The notes: generated from the sequence alone by a model not told the origin. Counted from the stretch's first letter, positions 32,671-42,440 are shown. The stretch: DNA of 64,000 bases from CALBPI01 sp039814545 (GCA_039814545.1 JBCCBB010000002.1:72925-136924); one strand, 5' to 3'. Numbers and translations: made by a program.

Positions 32671-34647
32671 GTGAATTTCTTCGAGGCGCAGGACCGCTCG
32701 CGCCGCAATTCGCGCAAGCTCGTCCTGCTGTTCGCCATCGCGACCATTGCGATCGCCACTGCGATCGCCGTGGTCGTCGAACTCGCGTTCTTCCAGGTCG
32801 CCATCGAAGGTGCACCCGGGCCGTTCCAGTCGCCTGTTCGGATGCTGCTGGTCGCCGCGGGCGTGCTCGGCTTCATCTTTGCCGCCAGCGCATTCCGGAT
32901 CACGCAGCTCTCGGGCGGCGGCGCACGGGTCGCACAGGAACTTGGCGGCACGCTGGTCTCCAGCGAGAGCAATGACATCGAACGCCAGCGTCTGCGCAAT
33001 GTCGTCGAGGAAATGGCGATCGCGTCTGGTGTTCCCGTACCGCAGATCTTCGTGCTTGAGGAAGAATCAGGCATCAACGCCTTTGCGGCCGGGTTCGGCA
33101 GCGCGGACGCCGCCGTCGCCGTAACCCGCGGCGCGCTCGAGCAACTCGACCGCGCGCAGCTGCAAGGTGTTATCGCCCACGAATTCAGCCACATCCTGAA
33201 CGGCGACATGCGCCTCAACATCCGGCTCATCGGCGTGTTGTTCGGCATTCTGGCCATTGGCCAAATCGGGCGCTTGTTGCTGCGTGCTGGCAGCGGCGGT
33301 CGCCACTCAAGCTTCAGAAGCCGCGACAGCAAGGGCCAGGCGCCTTTTCTGGCCATCGGGCTTGCGCTATTCCTTCTGGGCGCCATTGGCGTATTTATGG
33401 CCCGCATCATTCGCGCGGGCGTGTCGCGACAGCGCGAGTACCTTGCCGATGCATCGGCGGTGCAGTTCACGCGCCAGACCGAGGGCATCGCGGGTGCGCT
33501 GGCAAAGATCGGTGGGCTCGACGCAGGCTCACGCATTCGGCGCGCGGACCCCGAAGAGGTCTCGCACATGTTGTTCGCCAACGGTGCAAAAAAGGCCTGG
33601 TTTCGCGCCATGGCCTCCCACCCGCCACTCGACAAGCGCATCGAGGCACTCGATCCTTCGCTCGCGCGAAAGCTTGCGGCGCAGCCGACGTCGGCGACCC
33701 CTGCGCCGGAGACCTCGGGCCTGGCAGGCGCGCCCGTGTCGGCCCTGGCGGGCGGTGGCGCTGTCGCCGCTGAGTCGATTGCCGATCCCGAACGCGTTGG
33801 CCAACCCGGCGACGTCGAGATCGCGCTCGCCGCGGCGATCCGCGAATCGCTGCCCGCGCAAGTCTATGACGCGGCGCACTCACGCGAATGGGCGTTTTAC
33901 CTGGCGCTGGCCATCGCCCTAGATGACCGCGCCACCTACCGCCGCCGCCAGCTCGAAGCGCTCGCTCCGCGTATCGGTCGCGAGCGCTGCGAGCGAATCG
34001 CCGACTACGCCGACACCGTGGATGAGCTCGGTCCGCGCTTCTCGCTGCCCGTGCTCGAGCTCTGTTTCCCGGCACTCAAGGAACGGCCTGCAGGCCAGCT
34101 TCGATTTCTCATCGAGCTTGTGGACCTGATTCACGAGATCGTGCCGGACCGCGGCTTGCGATCTTTCGCGTTTCGTCAGCTATTGCTCGTGAGTCTTGAT
34201 GCCAGCCTTGAGCCCGGCCGCAGCAGCCGGTTCCGGGCCACGCACTTCGGCAAGACCGCCACGGCGCGCGCCGCGGTGGGGCTCATCCGGCTCATTGCCG
34301 ATGAGGGCCACCAGGATGACGGCGACGCGGACGCCGCCTATGCCCGTGGCACAGAACGGCTCGGTCTCAAACGCCCGCCCGCGCAACAACGCGTCCAGCT
34401 GCACGAAACCCCTGCCCTGCTCGAGCAGCTGCACGGGTTGATCGGGCGCGACCTTGGGCGCCTCGTGCCCGCGCTCATCGCTACGGTGTCACACGACGGA
34501 CAGGTCACCGTCGACGAGGCCGAGCTCATGCGGCTCGTGTGCGCGGCACTCGACTGCCCGCTGCCACCCATCATCGACGCCCCACTGTTTGCCGCGCTGC
34601 GCGTGCGCACATCAGCCGGGAACGACGCGACGCACGAACTGTCATAA
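32671..34647 (+). CDS. M48-family metalloprotease with a long C-terminal extension
   Basis: The 658-residue membrane protein has two N-terminal helices, near residues 18-40 and 57-76. The HtpX-like M48 domain shows the zinc site HEFSH at residues 170-174, a second helix pair (GVLFGILAIGQIGRLLL) and the third ligand Glu in REYLADASAVQF. It should clip membrane or periplasm-proximal proteins. About 300 residues follow that are absent from HtpX, ending in VSHDGQVTVDEAELMRLVCAAL, which resembles the calcium/metal-binding end of TerB-type domains. The gene follows lemA by 26 bases. The start is GTG 32671 after a weak Shine-Dalgarno. Confidence 0.9.
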   Translation: MNFFEAQDRSRRNSRKLVLLFAIATIAIATAIAVVVELAFFQVAIEGAPGPFQSPVRMLLVAAGVLGFIFAASAFRITQLSGGGARVAQELGGTLVSSESNDIERQRLRNVVEEMAIASGVPVPQIFVLEEESGINAFAAGFGSADAAVAVTRGALEQLDRAQLQGVIAHEFSHILNGDMRLNIRLIGVLFGILAIGQIGRLLLRAGSGGRHSSFRSRDSKGQAPFLAIGLALFLLGAIGVFMARIIRAGVSRQREYLADASAVQFTRQTEGIAGALAKIGGLDAGSRIRRADPEEVSHMLFANGAKKAWFRAMASHPPLDKRIEALDPSLARKLAAQPTSATPAPETSGLAGAPVSALAGGGAVAAESIADPERVGQPGDVEIALAAAIRESLPAQVYDAAHSREWAFYLALAIALDDRATYRRRQLEALAPRIGRERCERIADYADTVDELGPRFSLPVLELCFPALKERPAGQLRFLIELVDLIHEIVPDRGLRSFAFRQLLLVSLDASLEPGRSSRFRATHFGKTATARAAVGLIRLIADEGHQDDGDADAAYARGTERLGLKRPPAQQRVQLHETPALLEQLHGLIGRDLGRLVPALIATVSHDGQVTVDEAELMRLVCAALDCPLPPIIDAPLFAALRVRTSAGNDATHELS

Positions 34648-34681
34648 TGCGTCGGTTCCACCGACGAGTACCGAGCACGCC

Positions 34682-35497
34682 ATGCTGACTACCGCCCGCG
34701 CCCTGCTTCTGACAGCAGCAGCTGCCACGCTGCTGTTTCCCGCCGTCGTTCAGGCCCAGTCGAAACTCGACGACCGCCTCGATCGCTCCGCCGCCGTGCT
34801 TGAGGAGTTACGGGGCATCCCGGAAGGCGCCATTCCGCCCGCGCTGCTTGACCGGGCTTACGCGGTGGCAATCCTCCCCGACATGATCAAGCTCGGGGTC
34901 GGCGTGGCCGGTCGCCACGGCAAGGGCGTTCTCGCGGTGCGCGGCGACGCGGGCTGGAGTAACCCGGTCTTCATCAAACTCACGGGCGGCAGCGTCGGCT
35001 GGCAAGCGGGCCTGCAGACGTCCGATATCGTGCTCGTGTTTACCAATGAACGCGGCCTGCGCAATATCACCACGGGCAAGATCACACTCGGGGCGGACGC
35101 CTCGATTGCCGCGGGCCCAGTCGGGCGCAACGCGTCGGCTGCGACGGACGGCCGATTCCGCGCCGAGGTGTACTCCTATTCGAGGGCGCGTGGTCTGTTC
35201 GCGGGCATCGCGCTCGACGGGGCTGCACTGCGCATTGATGACGCTGCCAATGCCACGTTCTACGTGTCTCCGGGCATCACCGCCGACGGCATTCTCGCGG
35301 GTCCCGATGGTGACGTGCCGGACAGTGCCGTGAAGTTTGTGCGCCAGCTTCCGGGCACCGGTGTACTGGCTGTTGCCGAGGCTGCCGCGTCAACATCAGA
35401 GGTCTCGGCCACAGAATCGAGTACGCCGACAGAAGCCCGCACCTTTGCCCTGGGCGAACGCGCCGCAGACGAAGAAGACGAGAGCGACGAAGACTGA
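34682..35497 (+). CDS. SYLF-domain (Ysc84-like) lipid-binding protein
   Basis: The 271-residue protein has a signal peptide (MLTTARALLLTAAAATLLFPAVVQAQ). It then carries the SYLF/DUF500 domain: LEELRGIPEGAIPPALLDRAYAVAILPDMIKLGVGVAGRHGKGVLAVR, GWSNPVFIKLTGGSVGWQAGLQTSDIVLVF and VYSYSRARGLFAGIALDGAAL. SYLF domains bind phosphoinositides in eukaryotes; the bacterial ligand is uncertain. The C-terminus is very acidic (ADEEDESDED). I start at ATG 34682, immediately upstream of the signal peptide, rather than in the overlapping end of the M48 gene where the frame is also open. It sits 34 bases after the M48 stop. Confidence 0.9.
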   Translation: MLTTARALLLTAAAATLLFPAVVQAQSKLDDRLDRSAAVLEELRGIPEGAIPPALLDRAYAVAILPDMIKLGVGVAGRHGKGVLAVRGDAGWSNPVFIKLTGGSVGWQAGLQTSDIVLVFTNERGLRNITTGKITLGADASIAAGPVGRNASAATDGRFRAEVYSYSRARGLFAGIALDGAALRIDDAANATFYVSPGITADGILAGPDGDVPDSAVKFVRQLPGTGVLAVAEAAASTSEVSATESSTPTEARTFALGERAADEEDESDED

Positions 35498-35554
35498 TCC
35501 CTGCGCCGCCGCGGCGTCGGCTATCATCAGCGGCACCTTTCTCCGGAGCCGCGT

Positions 35555-37444
35555 GTGGCGCATCACTCCCAGTTCACCCTGCTGAGGCAGCGGCGCTTTG
35601 CGCCGTTCTTCGTGACCCAGTGTCTGGGGGCACTTAACGACAACATCCTGCGCAACGGGCTCGTCATGCTCGTCGCCTTCAATCTGCTGCCGGGTGCCGG
35701 TGACAACAGCGACGAGTTTGCGAACGTCGTTGCGGCCCTGTTCATCCTGCCGTTTGTCCTGTTCTCGGCTATCGCCGGGCAGTTCGCCGACAAATTCGAC
35801 AAGTCCGCTCTCGTGCGTCGCGTGAAAGCGATCGAAATCGTCCTCATGCTGGGCGCTGCCGCGGCGCTCACGGCCGACTCGGTCAATGCGCTTATCGCGC
35901 TCGTCTTCGCGATGGGCCTGCAGTCCACACTCTTCGGCCCGATCAAGTACGGCATCCTGCCGCAACTTGTGAGTCGCGATGAGCTTGTGGGTGCCAACGG
36001 CCTCGTGGAGGGTGGCACCTATATCGCCATCATCATTGGCCTGTTGGTTGGCGGCGTCATTGCGTCGTCGCCCGAGCACGCGACGCTCACGCTGGCCATC
36101 ACGGTCATTGCTGTCGCAGTCATCGGCTGGTTCGCATCCCTGTTCATACCACCCGTGGCCGCGGCGGATCCGGAGCTCAAACTCAGCTACAACGTCGTGC
36201 GCGACACCCTTGCCGTGTGCCGCATCGCGGGCGAGGAGCGCAGCGTCTTCCTGTCGATCATGGGGCTGTCCTGGTTTTGGTCGCTGGGCCTCGTCGTGCT
36301 CGCGCAGATTCCGGCAATGGGTGCATCGGTACTCAACGGCACGCCGCAGGTCGCCAATGCCTTGCTGGTCTGCTTTGCGGTGGGTGTGACACTCGGTTCA
36401 CTGGTCTGCGAACGCCTCTCGCGCCATACGATTGAGCTCGGCCTCGTCCCCCTGGGCGCCATTGGCCTGAGCGTGTTCTCGCTCGACGTGTTCATCATGT
36501 TCGTGGGCGGCGCGCCGCGCGCGCCCGTCGACGTGCCGACCTTCCTCGCGGATGCTGCGAACTGGCGCCTGCTGATCGACTTCACGCTGATCGGCGCCTC
36601 GGGTGGTCTGTTCAGCGTGCCGCTTTACGCGCTGTTACAAGACCGCAGCCGGCCGAGCCAGCGCGCGCGGGTCATTGCCGCCAACAACATCCTCAACAGC
36701 GTGTTCATGATCGTCGCCGCGATCTCGGCTGTCGGTTTCCTGCGCGCAGGCGTCAGCGTGCCCGGTATTTTTGCGGTGCTGGCAATCACCAACGCCGTGG
36801 TGGCGATCTACATCTTCTGGCTGCTGCCCGAATTCGTGATGCGCTTTCTCGTATGGATTCTGGTCAACGTTCTCTACCGGATCGAGGTCAAAGGCGCCGA
36901 ACGTATCCCGCGAGAGGGGCCCGCGCTGCTTGTCGCAAACCATGTCAGCTTCGTCGACGCGCTGCTCATCGGCGGTGCCGTCACACGTCCCACACGCTTC
37001 GTCATGTACTACAAAATCTTCCAGATCCCGCTGCTGAGCTTCATCTTCAAAACGGCGCGCGCCATACCCATTGCGGGCAGAAAGGAAAACCCAGAGCTCA
37101 TGGCAGGCGCCTTCGAGCGCATTGATGAAGAGCTCGCGGCCGGGCGTGTGGTGTGCATCTTCCCGGAGGGGGCGATCACGCATGACGGCCTGATGCAGAA
37201 TTTTCGGCCCGGCATGGAGCGCATTCTGGCGCGCCGCCCCGTACCGGTGGTGCCCATCGGGCTTCGCAATCTCTGGGGCAGCTGGTTTAGTCGCGAAGGC
37301 GGTGGCGCACTGCGCAAATGGCCACGACGGTTCCGCGCCCGCATCACGGTGGCCATCGGTATGCCGATCGCGGCAGCCGACGCCACGGCCGAATCGGCAC
37401 AGTCCGCCGTTGCCGCGTTACTCGAAGCCAGGAACGGGGACTGA
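35555..37444 (+). CDS. MFS transporter-PlsC acyltransferase fusion
   Basis: The 629-residue protein combines an N-terminal 12-helix transporter of the LplT type (RFAPFFVTQCLGALNDNILRNGLVMLV, GPIKYGILPQ) with a C-terminal PlsC acyltransferase domain. The latter is recognisable by NHVSFVD (H-x4-D catalytic motif) near residue 465, FPEGAITHDG and PVVPIGL. In many relatives an acyl-ACP synthetase domain is fused after the acyltransferase; it is missing here. The likely role is uptake of lysophospholipid across the inner membrane and its re-acylation. The start GTG 35555 is inferred. The end overlaps the end of the convergent AAA/WD40-type gene by 27 bases. Confidence 0.9.
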   Translation: MAHHSQFTLLRQRRFAPFFVTQCLGALNDNILRNGLVMLVAFNLLPGAGDNSDEFANVVAALFILPFVLFSAIAGQFADKFDKSALVRRVKAIEIVLMLGAAAALTADSVNALIALVFAMGLQSTLFGPIKYGILPQLVSRDELVGANGLVEGGTYIAIIIGLLVGGVIASSPEHATLTLAITVIAVAVIGWFASLFIPPVAAADPELKLSYNVVRDTLAVCRIAGEERSVFLSIMGLSWFWSLGLVVLAQIPAMGASVLNGTPQVANALLVCFAVGVTLGSLVCERLSRHTIELGLVPLGAIGLSVFSLDVFIMFVGGAPRAPVDVPTFLADAANWRLLIDFTLIGASGGLFSVPLYALLQDRSRPSQRARVIAANNILNSVFMIVAAISAVGFLRAGVSVPGIFAVLAITNAVVAIYIFWLLPEFVMRFLVWILVNVLYRIEVKGAERIPREGPALLVANHVSFVDALLIGGAVTRPTRFVMYYKIFQIPLLSFIFKTARAIPIAGRKENPELMAGAFERIDEELAAGRVVCIFPEGAITHDGLMQNFRPGMERILARRPVPVVPIGLRNLWGSWFSREGGGALRKWPRRFRARITVAIGMPIAAADATAESAQSAVAALLEARNGD

Positions 37445-40400
37445 ACGGACCAAGGGCGCCAGCAAACCCCAACGCGCCGCGAGTGCCTCAGACGATGCCG
37501 ACAACTCCGGCATGTCGCGGTAGTCGAACCAGATCGTCGCCGGCACGGGCTCATCGAGCCCGCGCAGGAGCGTCACGCCGGACCCGCGTGTATCGGTCAG
37601 CGCAAACCCGCTGTGGCTCAACATGTCAGCGGGCAACAGACGGACGTCGCGCACCACGAGTCCCAGCCCTCCGGCGCGCAGGCGAACGAACCAATGGCCA
37701 GCGCGAACGATGACGTGCTGGCCGTCTGCACTGAACCGGAGCTCGCGCACCTCACCCGGCATCTCCATAGGCGTCCTCACCGCCTCGCCGCGTGCGAGAT
37801 CGATGAGCTGCAGTTGGCGGCCCTCGGCGGCCACAAGCCAGCGCCCCCCGGAATCAGCCATCGACGTGCTAGCGGCTGGGATATCAATACGCATTGGCTC
37901 GAGCGCAACCGGCACACCCCCGTCCACGGGAGGCTGCTGATAGAGCTGACCGTCGACGTCGGCCACGACCCAACCGTCGTTGCGCGCCGCCACAGCGGTC
38001 AACGGCACATCCCTGAGTTCACGTGAAAGCAGTTGGCCCGTGTTCGTGGCGTAGACCGCAATCGACTGCCGCCGCAACAGCACAAAGCGTGACCCGTCCA
38101 TGGCGAATCGCGCATCAATGACGTCCCGACCGGCACGACCGATAAAGTCAAAGAACTGGCCGTTGCGTACGTCGCGCACCCGGAACAAGCCCGAAGGCTC
38201 CACGCTCACAGCAAAGCGTCCGTCTCGCGACATCCGCACGATGCTGGGCGCGGCGGCATGCGCCACACTCATAACACTCGCTTCGAGATCTTCGAGTTCC
38301 GGCATGCCGGCATCAAGGCGAAGCACGGTAAACGCATCGCGCGCATCGGCAAATGCAATGGCACGTCCGTCTTCGGACAGCCAGGCGCGCTGTACGTTGT
38401 TGGCCCCTGTGGGCAACGCTTCAAGCCGAGGCCGCCAGAGTGTCGCGATACCGCGCGATGCGTCAGCCACAACGGCCAGGTTGTCCCGTACGCGGAGCAC
38501 CGAGGCCAGACCATCGCCCACACCCAGCAGGGGCAACGAACGGTCGCGTCGCTCAACAAAATCGTGCACACGGAAACCGTCACGCGGCGAACCCAAGAGA
38601 CTCAGGCCCGACTGCGGGTCTTCCACCATGCTCCAGTTGGCGCCGCCACCCCAACGATCCGGCGGCGCGTCGTCGGCGAATCGCCATGCCAGCATGCCGC
38701 CCCCGGCGAGTTTCGCGAGCACATGGGTTTCAGTCGGCGAGAAGCGCAATTCGCGCACCTGGGCATCTACAGGCAGTATCGCAATCGGCGCGGCGTCGTC
38801 GGCGCGCCAGACCCGCAGTGTGCGGTCGACGTCGGCGGTAACCACGAGGCTGCCCTGGTCAGACACGCGCACGTGTTCATGGCCGATACCGGCGTCCAGC
38901 GTCGTGATCAAGGCGTCATTCGCCAGGTCGATGATAAACAGTCGCGCATCACGTTCGGCTTCCTGCGCCGCAACCCAGCGACCATTCACCGACGGCCAAG
39001 CTGCAGCCACCGGACGCTGCAGGCTTTGACGTTCGACGCGTGATCCGTCGGAGAGACGTCGCGTCGACAGACTGACACCGTCGATGAGCAGCACCTCGCG
39101 ATCGTCGCTGACCAGACCCAGCAAGCGGGTCCCGGCTGCGACCGCAAAGCTCGCCTGCACCGAGTCGCCGCGCAGGTCCCAAACGGCAGCACGATTGCCC
39201 TCAGCAGCCGGCCAGGCGACGGCGCGATCGCCGGACTGGTCGAGCACCAGGGCTTCCGCCACAGCGGGCTCAGGGTCGGGCAAGGCGATGCTGGGCAACG
39301 GTTCGGCCGGCGCTATCGAACCCAGCGTGACCCCACCCACGCTGCCGGACATACCCCGCTCGACGTCGGTAAGTGCCACCGTCCAGGTACCGGCGGGAAT
39401 GGCGCCGTCGAGACCGGCAGCATCCGTCAGCGTGTATTCGCGCCGCGAGCCGCTCGCCGCTGCTGCTGCAGGCGCAAGCGTGACCTGATTGCCCGCGGGC
39501 GTCGTGATCATGACCTCGATATCCGCCGGACGCGGGTGCGCGGCGTCGAAGAACAGCTGGGGCAGCTGGCCGCGCCGCTGCACCGGCAATTCGAAACGTA
39601 ACACCACCGACTGCGTGGCCAGGGCAAGCGGTGACTTCTCGCTCTCGGGCGCAACGCGTGCTTGCCCCCTCGGCCGCACCCAGGTGCGCAACGCCGTACC
39701 GCTGCGCGTCACGAACCGACCATCACGAGGCCGATACGTCATTGCATCGAACGGCGCGCCCGTGGCGAGCACGCCGGTCAATTCTGGCAAATCGCTTCCG
39801 AGCAGCCCCGACAACCTGCGCCGCACATCATTGTCGCCGTACTCCAGCGCCGCAATCGCCGCCAGCACGGCGCCGGGTCGGTCCCCGCGACGCTCCGCAC
39901 CGGCCAGCTGGCGACGCCAGAAGGCCATACGCGCCGCTCGTGCCTGTGACGCCGCATCGAGCCGGGTCTCGAGTGGCACTGCGAACCGTTCGAGCGCCTC
40001 GGGCGTTTGGGCCCGCTGCGCGCGCTGCGAGAGCACGCCCGTCGCAGTGCGTTGCGCCGTACCCGCGTAACCGGGCCACCACGCCAGGTCGTCGTGTGCG
40101 GCCATGATCTGTTCGGCCGTCGCCCCGGGTGCGGTCATGTCAGCAACATGACCTTTCGGCAAGTGCACGCGGTAGGCGGCCTGCAACATGACGAGCGCGG
40201 CGATAAGTGCCGCCGCTTTGACCAACCCCTCAATGCGAATGGGCATCTGACGGTTGGCCCACCCGGCATCAAAGTAATGCCGCGCCAGGCGGCTGGCCGG
40301 CAGCAGGAACCCATCAGGCGACAACGTGACGGCGCCCGCGCGCAACAGGCGGTCTTGCGCCTCAGACCGATCGTCCAGTAGGACGCGACGCCCCTTGGCA

Positions 40401-41374
40401 ACCCGGCCCATGGTCACCAGAACCTGGTCGCGCGTGCGCCGGGCAACGCTGACGAGGCAGCGCTCGATCGCGTTGAGCACGGCCTGCATCTGCCGGTCAC
40501 GTCCCGACTCGATACGCGCGGCGACCAAGCGGTCTATGACACCCACGACACCTGCTTCCGCGTCCTCGCGCGCGAGCGCCTGGGCCACGCACTGCGTCAA
40601 CGCCGGGTGTCCGGCAACCCAGTCATAGATGCGCTGCATGGCAAGCTCGGCGCTCGATCTGGGCAGGCCCAGCGCCGGCCCGAGTCGCAGGGTTTCCGCA
40701 AGCGTAAACGGCGTGACCACCACCTCAGTGGCAACCGCGAACGGAAACGACACCGACGATCCCCGCCCAAACTGATCCACACCCGTCCCAATCAGCATGG
40801 CGCGCAGGCGGATCATTTCAGGGTCGGTGGTGCGCGCATCAAAGGCCAGGCGTAAACCCTGCAGGAACAACTCGCCCTGCGGCAGCGTGTCCAGCAAATG
40901 AATGTCGTCGAAGAGGAGCGCGAGCTCGCGCCCCGGGGCTGCAATCACGAATTCGCGAAACAGCTCGAGTAGTCGCTGCGGGGGCGCGAGCATCGCGTTT
41001 TCCGACCACCACGACTGCAGGTCGAAGCCACTGCGCAACTGCCGGGCAAGTCGGAATGCCACCGCGTAGAACCAGCGTGCCGCATCGTCCTGGCTGTCAC
41101 GCTGCGCGATCTGCGAGAAGTCGATCAGCGCAACTTGCATGCCCGCCTCTCGCAGGCGTTCGGCGACACGCAAGGCCAGGCTCGTCTTACCTGTGCCCGG
41201 TGCACCGACGAGATTGACCCATGCACTTGCGTCGAGCAGGTCGTCGACCCGTTGGTCGATGGCACGGCGCACGTAGCCGGGACGGTCGGGCGGCAACGGC
41301 CCACCGGCATGAAAGAAGTTCGGTCGGGCACTCCGCGTTGTGGCGCCCGTATTGCCTGCAGTGTCGCCCATCAC
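37418..41374 (-). CDS. AAA-like (STAND-type) NTPase with membrane helix, P-domain-like and WD40-type propeller regions
   Basis: The 1318-residue protein starts with an AAA-like domain of the PF14516 type: FFHAGGPLPPDRPGYVRRAID, Walker A GAPGTGKTS (57-65), and Walker B LALLFDDIHLLD (about 151-162). A helix near residues 385-405 (AAALIAALVMLQAAYRV) should anchor it in the inner membrane. About residues 560-690 contain a proprotein-convertase P-domain-like segment ending GTWTVALTDVERGMSGSVGGVTLGSI. The remaining 600 residues hold repeated blade-like strands of a WD40-type propeller (GHEHVRVSDQGSLVVTADVDRTLRVWR). In cyanobacteria such AAA-like domains are often fused to WD40 or TIR modules as signalling switches. 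Its function here is unknown. Confidence 0.8.
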   Translation of the reverse strand: MMGDTAGNTGATTRSARPNFFHAGGPLPPDRPGYVRRAIDQRVDDLLDASAWVNLVGAPGTGKTSLALRVAERLREAGMQVALIDFSQIAQRDSQDDAARWFYAVAFRLARQLRSGFDLQSWWSENAMLAPPQRLLELFREFVIAAPGRELALLFDDIHLLDTLPQGELFLQGLRLAFDARTTDPEMIRLRAMLIGTGVDQFGRGSSVSFPFAVATEVVVTPFTLAETLRLGPALGLPRSSAELAMQRIYDWVAGHPALTQCVAQALAREDAEAGVVGVIDRLVAARIESGRDRQMQAVLNAIERCLVSVARRTRDQVLVTMGRVAKGRRVLLDDRSEAQDRLLRAGAVTLSPDGFLLPASRLARHYFDAGWANRQMPIRIEGLVKAAALIAALVMLQAAYRVHLPKGHVADMTAPGATAEQIMAAHDDLAWWPGYAGTAQRTATGVLSQRAQRAQTPEALERFAVPLETRLDAASQARAARMAFWRRQLAGAERRGDRPGAVLAAIAALEYGDNDVRRRLSGLLGSDLPELTGVLATGAPFDAMTYRPRDGRFVTRSGTALRTWVRPRGQARVAPESEKSPLALATQSVVLRFELPVQRRGQLPQLFFDAAHPRPADIEVMITTPAGNQVTLAPAAAAASGSRREYTLTDAAGLDGAIPAGTWTVALTDVERGMSGSVGGVTLGSIAPAEPLPSIALPDPEPAVAEALVLDQSGDRAVAWPAAEGNRAAVWDLRGDSVQASFAVAAGTRLLGLVSDDREVLLIDGVSLSTRRLSDGSRVERQSLQRPVAAAWPSVNGRWVAAQEAERDARLFIIDLANDALITTLDAGIGHEHVRVSDQGSLVVTADVDRTLRVWRADDAAPIAILPVDAQVRELRFSPTETHVLAKLAGGGMLAWRFADDAPPDRWGGGANWSMVEDPQSGLSLLGSPRDGFRVHDFVERRDRSLPLLGVGDGLASVLRVRDNLAVVADASRGIATLWRPRLEALPTGANNVQRAWLSEDGRAIAFADARDAFTVLRLDAGMPELEDLEASVMSVAHAAAPSIVRMSRDGRFAVSVEPSGLFRVRDVRNGQFFDFIGRAGRDVIDARFAMDGSRFVLLRRQSIAVYATNTGQLLSRELRDVPLTAVAARNDGWVVADVDGQLYQQPPVDGGVPVALEPMRIDIPAASTSMADSGGRWLVAAEGRQLQLIDLARGEAVRTPMEMPGEVRELRFSADGQHVIVRAGHWFVRLRAGGLGLVVRDVRLLPADMLSHSGFALTDTRGSGVTLLRGLDEPVPATIWFDYRDMPELSASSEALAARWGLLAPLVRSVPVPGFE

Positions 41375-41453
41375 GTGTCCCCTGCGCGGCAGTGTAGCAG
41401 CGCGCCTCGCCGTGGCGCTTGCCGCAGTCCCGGGCGCCGCTCAAAATGAGACG

Positions 41454-42119
41454 ATGGTCACGGATGAATCCTCGCAACGGCAACGGCTTAAGTCGGACAC
41501 TTTCGGTGCGATCTGGCGCGTGCGCACGGGCGCAGATACGCGAATCCAGCGCGACCTGTCGAGTGCGCGACCCTGGGCGGCCTGGCTCGCTCGCCGCTTA
41601 GCCCTGCGCGAAGCACGCGCGCTGGGCCGACTGCGTGGTGAGCGCGGCTTTCCGCAGCTCTGCGCGGTGCAGCGCGACGGGCTCACACGCAGCTTTCTCG
41701 AGGGCCAACCGATGTTCGAGGCGCGCCCGACTGATGCGGACTGGTTTATCGACGCGCTGCGCCTCTTACGCCGCATGCACCGCGCTGGCGTGACACACAA
41801 CGATCTGGCCAAAGAACCCAACTGGCTTGTCACTGAGGATGGCCGCGCAGCGATCGTCGATTTCCAGCTGGCGAGCACCTTCAAGAAGCGCGGACGTTGG
41901 TTTCGCGTGCTGGCCCACGATGACCTGCGTCATCTGCTCAAGCACAAACGGACCTACCGCCCCGAAGCACTCACGGCACGCCAGCGCCGCATCCTGGCAA
42001 CCCCGGCCTGGCCCAGTCGCGTGTGGCGCGCCACGGGCAAGCCCGTCTACTTGTTCATCACGCGTCGCGTGCTCAACTGGTCGGACCGGGAGGGTGCTGC
42101 GGACCGCGGGCGCGACTGA
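41454..42119 (+). CDS. Small kinase-like protein (RIO/InaA-like fold)
   Basis: The 221-residue protein has the essentials of a small protein-kinase-like fold: a catalytic loop HNDLAKEPN (D in the HxD position, Asn five residues later) and the metal-binding DFQ in place of DFG. A long basic C-terminal tail follows (TFKKRGRWFRVLAHDDLRHLLKHKRTY). It resembles the lipopolysaccharide/InaA- or RIO1-like small kinases. The frame is open further upstream to 41340, but those codons are antisense to the AAA protein start; ATG 41454 is preferred. It is divergent from the AAA/WD40-type gene. The substrate is not evident. Confidence 0.8.
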   Translation: MVTDESSQRQRLKSDTFGAIWRVRTGADTRIQRDLSSARPWAAWLARRLALREARALGRLRGERGFPQLCAVQRDGLTRSFLEGQPMFEARPTDADWFIDALRLLRRMHRAGVTHNDLAKEPNWLVTEDGRAAIVDFQLASTFKKRGRWFRVLAHDDLRHLLKHKRTYRPEALTARQRRILATPAWPSRVWRATGKPVYLFITRRVLNWSDREGAADRGRD

Positions 42120-42178
42120 TCGCGCGCACCGTCGTTGCGCCGTATACTCAGCGCTCCTGATTCGTGCCGACACCTGCC

Positions 42179-42436
42179 ATGAGTGACTTTTTCTGCCATC
42201 CGCACAATGTCGTCGATGCCTCGAGCATCGATGCAAAGCGCCCCTGGGGCATTCGCGTCACGGCACCGAGCACCGACCCGTTCAACAAGCTCGTCGGCGG
42301 AGACTGGTCGCGCGAACACTGGTTTATCGATGCCGTAAGCCGTGATACCGCATTCGATCAGATGCGCGACCGACACGGCTACTACCGCATCGGCGATGAC
42401 CCGAGCATCGTCCTCGAGAAGATCGACCCGAGCTAG
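42179..42436 (+). CDS. Small conserved-looking protein, function unknown
   Basis: The 85-residue cytosolic protein starts MSDFFCHPHNVVDASSIDAKRPWGIRV and is rich in aromatic and charged residues (DWSREHWFIDAVSRDTAFDQMRDRHGYYRIGDDPS). It has no signal peptide, membrane segment or obvious metal site. I do not recognise the family. It is 59 bases downstream of the small kinase gene on the same strand, and its stop lies 4 bases before the stop of the convergent patatin gene. The compositional balance and the conserved-looking HxH and GYYRIGDDP segments favour a real gene. Confidence 0.7.
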   Translation: MSDFFCHPHNVVDASSIDAKRPWGIRVTAPSTDPFNKLVGGDWSREHWFIDAVSRDTAFDQMRDRHGYYRIGDDPSIVLEKIDPS

Positions 42437-42440
42437 CGCG

